NCBI GenBank assembly: GCA_018398585.1
Contig: JAGTTD010000011.1
Span: 11,265,846-11,329,845, forward strand
Direction: 5' to 3'
DNA: 64,000 bases
Source: Simmondsia chinensis
Lineage: Eukaryota; Streptophyta; Magnoliopsida; Caryophyllales; Simmondsiaceae
The notes beneath the pieces are model-generated. The model was given only the letters and a program-made list of their open reading frames with translations. It was not told where the DNA came from and did no database searches. A program made the position numbers and the translations under genes. Positions 58,571 through 64,000 of this stretch are shown here, piece after piece. The stretch's first letter is position 1. Each line of letters opens with the position of its first letter.

Positions 58571-59892
58571 GATTTATGTCTCATCTCAACCACCTCTTCT
58601 TGCAATACCTGCTCCTGTTCATCAATTTCCACCTCATTTTCCTCACCAACTGAATTTTCCTCAGCCTCAGCTCCATAAGCCGACATGAGAAGCTTGGGAT
58701 TACATTTATGACTGAAGAAATATCTCTGGTTACATTTGAAACATAGCCTCTGAGCCTTCTTTTCTTCCACATTCAGTGATTTTGATCGATTAGCAACACC
58801 TTGCTGCTGAGTTGTGCCCTGATTACTTTTCAATCTTTGCCCATCTGAAGAAGCGAAAACCGTAGACTCAAATAGTTTGGCTTTAGCATGGGCTTTGGAG
58901 AAGGTATTAGGACTTAGAGCCTTCACGAGATTCTTGATCTTTGGCTTCAATCCACTTATAAAACTTGAGACATAATAAGCCTCACTCACATTAGGAGTTA
59001 CTGTCATCATCCTTGCTTTCAAATTCTCGAATCTAGACATGTACTCTTTAACAGAAGTGGTTTCCACTACCCTCTTGAAACTGTCAACAACATCACTAGG
59101 ATCCTCATCACCGTACCTCTCACAAAGTTCCTCCATGAATTCAGACCAAGTCAGTGTAGGATTGCTGAGTATAAGACTATAAAACCAAACCTCATGATCT
59201 CCAAGAAGGTGCACTGCAGCTAATTCCACTTTCTCCGCCTCAGAAATGTGATAGAAGTCAAAATATCTCTCACACCTCCTCAACCGCGATTGAGGTTGTT
59301 GGCCATCAAACGGATCAATCACTACTTTTGGTTGTCTGAGGTAGCACCACATCAGGAGGTCGATTTGCCTGATTTGCAGTTGATAACACTCCAGCTCCTG
59401 AAGGCAAGGATTGTTTATCGATTTGTTGTTGCAATCCTTGAAACCTAGCTTCCATCTGCTCTGATTGCTGATCGATCCTCTTAGCTAGCTTCTGTTCTTG
59501 CTGCTGTTGGTTCTGCTGCAAATTTGCAAACATCATCATCATTTGAAGTCTCAACTGTTCAAATTGATTAACTTTAGCTCTGGTACCAGCATTTGCAGTT
59601 GTTACTGTAGCATAAGAGGCATTACCAGCGGTATTGGCAGCAACGTTAGAACTCCAAAGTTAAGCGTGCTTGGGCGAGAGCAGTACCAGGATGGGTGACC
59701 TCCTGGGAAGTCCTCACCCTCAGGTTGGGGGCACTCGGAAACAGTCTCTCTTCAGGTTAACACCCTGAAGGGGGAAGGCTGCGTACATCCGCCCCTCTAA
59801 GACCCTGCGTAGGCGGGAGCCCTTGAGACACTGGGTATGCTCCTTTTTTTATTGGCAGCAGTGTTAGCTCGAGTAGTTACTCCACCAGCCAT
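58564..59892 (-). pseudogene. gag of element B, interrupted by a SINE
   Basis: ATG at 59892 (MAGGVTTRANTAAN), split by a SINE at 59643-59850. It continues through a Gln/Met-rich coiled coil (MMMMFANLQQNQQQQEQKL), a frameshift near 59345, the gag core (VIDPFDGQQPQSRLRRCE; GDHEVWFYSLILSNPTL; YMSRFENLKARMMT) and a CCHC knuckle (CFKCNQRYFFSHKCN), ending in an acidic tail. Homologous throughout to gag of element A. It would encode the capsid/nucleocapsid; this copy is dead. Confidence 0.9.
59643..59850 (+). mobile_element. 5S rRNA-headed SINE inside gag of element B
   Basis: Plus-strand SINE. It starts with plant 5S rRNA from about nucleotide 48 (AGAACTCCAAAGTTAAGCG, TGCTTGGGCGAGAGCAGTAC, CAGGATGGGTGACCTCCTGG, GAAGTCCTCA). 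The Angio-type 3' domain follows (GGAAACAGTCTCTC, GAAGGCTGCGTACATCC, GACCCTGCGTAGGCGGGAGC) and then a T-run. The target duplication is ATTGGCAGCA (59633-59642 and 59851-59860). The 5S part is closer to genuine 5S than in the 19581-19850 copy, so it may be younger. Confidence 0.9.
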
Positions 59893-59962
59893 GGCTATAG
59901 ATTTCTTGCATCTAGCCAGCTCCAACTAATCAAGAACTCGATCAATCGGCGGCTCCACACAA

Positions 59963-59975
59963 GGCTCTGATGCCA
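59963..59975 (-). other. Primer-binding site of element B (tRNA-Met)
   Basis: The minus strand reads TGGCATCAGAGCC next to the 5' LTR, one mismatch from the standard initiator tRNA-Met complement. Confidence 0.85.
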
Positions 59976-59977
59976 AT

Positions 59978-60273
59978 TGTTATAGCTCAAGATCAATCTT
60001 GAGCTATAAGCTAGGGATTTGAGAGATTGAGATAAGAAAGAGGGGAAATAGAGGGAGAGGAGAGAATTGAGGTTAGGAGAGAGAAGAAATCAATTTCATA
60101 TATGATCAAAACAATACACTCTAACTAGCTTTATACCAACTAATACAACCGACTTAACCACTACTAGACTTTGGCGCCAAAACAAAGTTTGAACTAAACA
60201 AAGCTACGGTTACAATGAAGAACTGACAATTGCACTAATCAATGCTTATTGCTTACAACCTCAACTCATGACA
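59978..60273 (-). repeat. 5' LTR of element B (296 bp)
   Basis: Pair of 54803-55101. It carries a perfect 14-bp palindrome at its PBS-side end (59980-59993 / 59996-60009, spacer CA). Confidence 0.95.
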
Positions 60274-60469
60274 GACTCATTTATGATCATTATTACTTAG
60301 GTTGCTAAAAAAGAGTTAATAAAACAAATCATGTATGTAATTGTGCTCATTCAAACCGATTAATCGGGCTCTGTCTTCTTCCTTTTCTTTATTATTTTTC
60401 TTCTATCTTTTTCTCTCTCCTTTAGTGGGGCTAAGGTCTAAGAGGCCAAACCCTAAGAGACATTTAAAT

Positions 60470-60593
60470 ACAACAACAACAACAACAAAACCAGTATCTC
60501 AAGGGCTCCCGCATATGCAGGGTCTGGGAGGGTGGGATGTTTGCAGCCTTACCCTTTCAGGTTGCTTCCCAAAAAGGTGGATGTGTCCTGTCT
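60470..60593 (-). mobile_element. SINE, 5'-truncated, inside the small hAT element
   Basis: The minus strand carries the Angio-type domain (GTAAGGCTGCAAACATCC, CAGACCCTGCATATGCGGGA, GCCCTTGAGATAC) and a long TTG repeat tail. The 16-bp target duplication TAAGAGACATTTAAAT (60454-60469 and 60594-60609) is exact. The 5' end is unrelated to 5S, so it is truncated. Confidence 0.87.
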
Positions 60594-60966
60594 TAAGAGA
60601 CATTTAAATTCCAAACAAAAACACATAATGAATGGTGGGGGAAACGCCATATGGCGCAATCTAGACATGCGAGCCGATACACGAGCCGGCTAATGAGCCT
60701 ATAAACGAGTCGGCTCGTAAGCATTTCGAGTCGGGTCGATCATGGTTTGATTTGGCTTATTTATTTAAACGAGCGGCCCTTAAACGAGCGGAGCCGGCTC
60801 TTGGGTTGGCTTAGATGAACCCGAGCCAAGCCCTTAACAAGCCAAGTCAAACAGGCTCACGAGCTGGCTTGGCTCATTTGTAGCCCTACTCATAAGCATT
60901 CAAGCTGTTTCTCAATGAACTTGTTGCCGACCATAGAGGGTTTGGTTGCATAGTTTAATTGGATAA

Positions 60967-61215
60967 TGTTACACCAATTTAGGGTGTAACCTAGATTATT
61001 AGGGTTAGGATTAGGGTTTTGATAGAATTGAGAAAGAGAGTTTAGATGAGAGAGAGAAATAGAAGAAAGGGTTGAGAAGTTAGAGAGAGAGATGAGAAGA
61101 TATTTGTTTTTCCATTAATCTCTAACGAAGGAATTACACATCCTTATATACTCCCAATCATAAGAGCCCCAAAATACTAAGTACATAATTACTAGGTACA
61201 TTATTATACGTAACA
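60967..61215 (-). repeat. 3' LTR of element C (249 bp)
   Basis: Starts TGTTACACC and ends GTAACA. It has an 8-bp inverted repeat at the end (GTTACACC / GGTGTAAC) and telomere-like words (AGGGTTAGGATTAGGGTTTT at 61001-61020). The adjacent minus-strand polypurine tract AAAAGGGGGGAGTAT lies at about 61216-61230. The other copy starts at 63919. Confidence 0.9.
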
Positions 61216-61370
61216 ATACTCCCCCCTTTTGAGATTCTTGTCCCCAAGAATCTTATTAAAGAGTTGTTAAGGGCGGTTGTCGATGCCGACTGCAGAACCT
61301 TGCAGCTGAGGCTATAGAATGTCGCATTGTTGGATGCACACTTTCCAATTGCTTAACTATTGAGCTTCAG

Positions 61371-63010
61371 CTAACTCCAGCAACCTTCAGGGTTCAACCC
61401 GGCGGCTAGATAAGCAAACAATTTGCATATATCCTCCCAAACAATAGGCTTCTCCATGAAATGTTGATGGTGCTTGAGGAAGACTTGATTCAATTGCAGC
61501 ACATATTTCCGGTTTGCATTGACAGCAGCCTTAACTGAATTATGAGCAGCAATGATACCACTTAGCCCACAAGCTTTCATACTTCTCTTAACCCTTTGTT
61601 CAAGACTTTCCAATTTGCATTACTAATGTTAGAATCAGTAGCAGGTGGCTCAACTTCACAGTCGCTTGCATACTTGCTGATTAATTTGGGTTGTACTGCA
61701 GTGAGAACAACCAATTCCGTTGCTGAATTTGTAGCTGTATTAATAGAAGTTTCCCTCTTCTTAGCCATCTTGATTGCCCTTATGATCCAAGTATATGCCC
61801 CAAATCTATCTATGGACCACAACACCTTTGTGGGGTGCTCCACTTTTCTATTCTTGAGCTCATAAAACTTGTTCAAAATCACTTCATTTGTCTTGAGAAG
61901 TAAAAACTCTGGAGGTCTTCCACGATATTCCAAGATTGGCTTTTCCATCATTCTCAATTTCTTTCTCGAATAACATTTCTTGCAATTTAAGTGAATGACC
62001 AAGCAGATCTCCAAACCTCGCTGCAACGAGAGCTTAAGACGCAGCTTTCTGATGCTTAAAAACTGAATTAACACTTGCAATTTATTTGCTGCAATTCTCA
62101 GTGGCCCAAATTCTTGTTCAACAACTTGCACTTGTTCCATTTCAGCCTGAGTTGAAGTGAAACCTGCTGCACTGAACTCCTCGACGACTATCTGAACCAA
62201 TTTCTGGTGTTTCACACTGCACTGCTTGTCATTGGCATCCTGTTTTCCAGAAGTTATGGCTGCAGCCTTTGAATGAACCTCAGAAGCTTGTATGAGCAAG
62301 TCCTTATCCGGCTCGATATCTATTGCAACATCATTAGCCTGCTTAATTCTAGCTCCAACATCACAAGTTCCTAATTCAATCACATGTGCTTGCATACTGT
62401 GTAGCTGAACAGAATCTTTGTCCAATGGCACAACAACCTCTTTGTCCAGCTCGTTCGTTTGATCAATCTTCTCCTCATGATGCGCATCAATACCCACTAG
62501 CTACAAATGGTCACTTGGAGAAGAAACTTTTCTTGATTCTTCAATTTCTTCACAAGGAATGAGGAATTGAATACCCATTTCACAACAATAGTCATAAATG
62601 TTTCTTCCTTGCAATTGATTGATGGCCGAAACAGCGTGTTCTCTTGTGGAGAAGGCCACTTGGGCTTCAACCACTAAGAGGGATATTGGCATGACTTCAA
62701 TTCTTTTGATATGTCCATAGGGAGAGAAAACTTGGTAAAGAATATCTTCGGTGATTGGATAAAGGGCTTTCCGAATTTTAACCAAGAGTGTAGATTCGTT
62801 GAAGACCTTCCTTTGGATGAAGCCGACCTCACTAATTTCCTTAATATCATTTGTTACCTTTGGAAGATTTTGATTATACTTTTCACTCAAGTATTGCAAG
62901 AACTCGTTGATTTCGTCCAACCTCTTCGGAGTTGAATAAGGTTTAGTTGTAGGTTCCATTTCTGATTTGATTTTGTGCAGACAATTCATCTTCCTCATCG
63001 CAGTCTCCAA
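61371..63010 (-). pseudogene. RRM (PTB-like) protein of retroelement C
   Basis: ATG 63010 (METAMRKMNCLHKIKSEME). Residues about 60-150 form an RNA-recognition motif of polypyrimidine-tract-binding protein type: LLVKIRKALYPITEDILYQV, FSPYGHIKRIEVMP, VEAQVAFSTREHAVSAI, LQGRNIYDYCCEMGIQF. This follows PTB RRM pattern (LYPVT-D-L-QVFS; G-NIYD-CC). The rest is an acidic/amphipathic region, a basic segment (KMAKKRETSINTATNS) and a C-terminal stretch (MKACGLSGIIAAHNSVKAAV … LAAGLNPEGCWS). One in-frame TAG at about 62501-62503 and a frameshift near 61610 break it; otherwise it spans about 545 codons. It occupies the gag position, so it may act as an RNA-binding packaging protein (inference). Confidence 0.8.
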
Positions 63011-63903
63011 TAACTACCAGCCTTAGAACTAGACCTGAAGTCAGTTAGCAACCTAATCGAACCGATAAACTCAGAACAATATGATCAATTCAATTCAATA
63101 CTTAGCTCAGCACTACAGCTCGATTAAGATCACTCTAGCAGTAAGCCTCTGAACTGAAGACCTGATCCAGCACAACTAACAGCATCATCTGGGATATACG
63201 CAGCACAATGGCAGATGGATTTCCAAGTTGATTGTTGATTCAAGATCAAAAGATTTCAAGAATCAGCTTCCGCCACAAAACAGCAAGCTTGATTGTTGCA
63301 ATCTGAACGGCAACTACAGCAACTCTTCTAACAACACAGCACACTTCTTAATCTGATCAGCAAATCCAATCAAATGCGACTTAATAGCAGCAAGTTAATT
63401 CGAATGCAACTACGGCCACTGCGTTCAATAGTGCAGCACAATCTGAACCAGAATTGATCTATCAAAGCTTGATTTGTATTGATCAAGCAACCAAGCTTAC
63501 TGTCCAGTACAATTCCAGACAATCAACTCACTTGCAATTATTCAGATCCGAACTGAACGTGGCTGAACTTGTCAAGATCTTGATTTAGAATTCAAGACCT
63601 CAAGTCTAAATCAATTTCAACCCCTTCTTTTTTTTTTTTTTTTTTTTTTTGTTTCTATGTCGTTTTCAGATATGTTCTTGATCAATTACTCAAGAACTGG
63701 ACTTCAATAGCTTAATTCAATCAACTTCGATCAAATTACTCAAAAACTAATGGCCTTCTTGAGAGCTATTGATCAATACTGAACAATCCAGCCAATATCT
63801 TGATCAAATACAATTTTGATGAAGTTATTGATATTAATTACACTTGATCAATTGCTAAAACAATCAAATTGAACACAATTCAATTTAATCGGAAGCAAAA
63901 CCG
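63011..63903 (-). other. Leader of retroelement C
   Basis: Non-coding A/C-rich sequence (on the + strand) with many 'cagcaa/aactcaa' words and a 23-T run near 63628-63650. It lies between PBS and ORF and is unusually long (about 0.9 kb). No ORF is supported. Confidence 0.6.
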
Positions 63904-63916
63904 GGCTCTGATACCA
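63904..63916 (-). other. Primer-binding site of element C (tRNA-Met)
   Basis: The minus strand reads TGGTATCAGAGCC, directly after the 5' LTR that begins at 63919. Confidence 0.88.
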
Positions 63917-63918
63917 AT

Positions 63919-64000
63919 TGTTACACCAATTTAGGGTGTAACCTAGATTATTAGGGTTAGGATTAGGGTTTTGATAGAATTGAGAAAGAGAGTTTAGATG
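63919..64000 (-). repeat. 5' LTR of element C, cut by window end
   Basis: The first 82 bp are essentially identical to 60967-61048, including the terminal inverted repeat and the telomere-like words. Near identity over this part suggests a recent insertion. Confidence 0.92.

Larger units (their letters stand above)
54803..60273 (-). mobile_element. Complete LTR retrotransposon B (Ty3/gypsy chromovirus, Reina-like size)
   Basis: A 5.47-kb minus-strand element with LTRs at 54803-55101 and 59978-60273 and a perfect 5-bp target duplication GACTC (54798-54802 and 60274-60278). Primer-binding site at 59963-59975, polypurine tract at about 55102-55116. Domain order gag-protease-RT-RNase H-integrase, with a chromodomain-like C-terminus, so a chromovirus; the short length and ~300-bp LTRs suggest the Reina clade (inference). 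Frameshifts, a SINE in gag and a 97-bp tandem duplication in RT make it non-functional. Confidence 0.95.
54631..60888. mobile_element. Small non-autonomous hAT element split by later insertions
   Basis: Left end TAGGGCTGCAAATGAGC (54631), right end as reverse complement TAGGGCTACAAATGAGC (60888), flanked by CTAATAAG (54623-54630) and CTCATAAG (60889-60896), a 7/8 match of hAT length. The body is rich in 'ggctcatt/gagccggctcg' words and encodes nothing. It is interrupted by LTR element B (54803-60273) and a SINE (60470-60593). Without them it would be about 0.65 kb. Confidence 0.8.
60967..64000 (-). mobile_element. LTR retroelement C encoding a PTB-type RRM protein
   Basis: Minus-strand element: 3' LTR at 60967-61215, one ORF (63010-61371), a non-coding leader (63011-63903), primer-binding site at 63904-63916, and the 5' LTR starting at 63919 and cut by the window end. 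No protease, RT or integrase is seen, so it is non-autonomous. The LTR ends (TGTTA … TAACA) and tRNA-Met PBS match elements A and B, which suggests (inference) a shared mobilising machinery. Confidence 0.88.

Noticed and set aside
59648..59720. Functional 5S rRNA gene
   Set aside because: Only the 3' part of 5S is present, joined to a SINE 3' domain and bounded by a target duplication inside gag, so it is a mobile element and not an rRNA gene.

Overview
This is nuclear DNA of a flowering plant, almost certainly a eudicot. It has spliced genes with GT-AG introns, AT-rich intergenic DNA and plant transposon families: chromovirus-type LTR elements primed by initiator tRNA-Met, hAT and Mutator-like DNA transposons, Angio-type SINEs and an endogenous pararetrovirus. 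There are two host genes. The last exon of a chloroplast-type CorA/MRS2 magnesium transporter (MRS2-11/MGT10 type) lies at 2283-2513 (+). The 5' eight exons of a NUP1/NUP136-type nuclear basket nucleoporin lie at 43335-52372 (+). The rest is mostly nested mobile elements, and almost all their proteins are broken.

Layout: 1-1688, a cut-off LTR retrotransposon (-) in the last MRS2-11 intron. 3415-8175, a degenerate endogenous caulimovirid with its leader/promoter region at both ends in opposite orientation; a further fragment lies at 9960-10360, after a LINE remnant. 11530-18300, a decayed gypsy-like gag element (-) interrupted by a 3.2 kb hAT transposon (14520-17719) with a perfect 8-bp target duplication. 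18440-19562, an AT-rich foldback. 19581-19850, a full-length SINE whose head is 5S rRNA.

19995-43061 is one 23-kb Mutator-like element (MULE), defined by about 160-bp terminal inverted repeats and a 9-bp target duplication with one mismatch. It carries the 3' part of a MULE transposase (+) and, converging on it, a multi-exon DUF1985-Ulp1 (C48) protease gene (-), the Kaonashi-type arrangement. About 16 kb of it is an ~83-bp tandem repeat built on a palindromic GTGTATGAT motif. The repeats fill introns and flanks, and their orientation flips between the two genes so that it follows the direction of transcription. The element ends only 273 bp before the NUP1 start codon.

52373-64000 is read as a NUP1 intron and holds a nest. 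A small hAT element (54631-60888) contains a complete 5.5-kb chromovirus (54803-60273, target duplication GACTC), whose gag contains a second 5S-headed SINE. A third LTR element (60967 to beyond 64000) encodes a single protein with an RRM of polypyrimidine-tract-binding (PTB) type, apparently captured from a host gene. All three LTR families carry a perfect palindrome at the LTR end next to the primer-binding site, and the two longest differ by compensatory changes.

The FG-repeat exons of NUP1 and the upstream MRS2-11 exons are outside the window. Splice sites, clade assignments and homology calls were made by eye, without database search.
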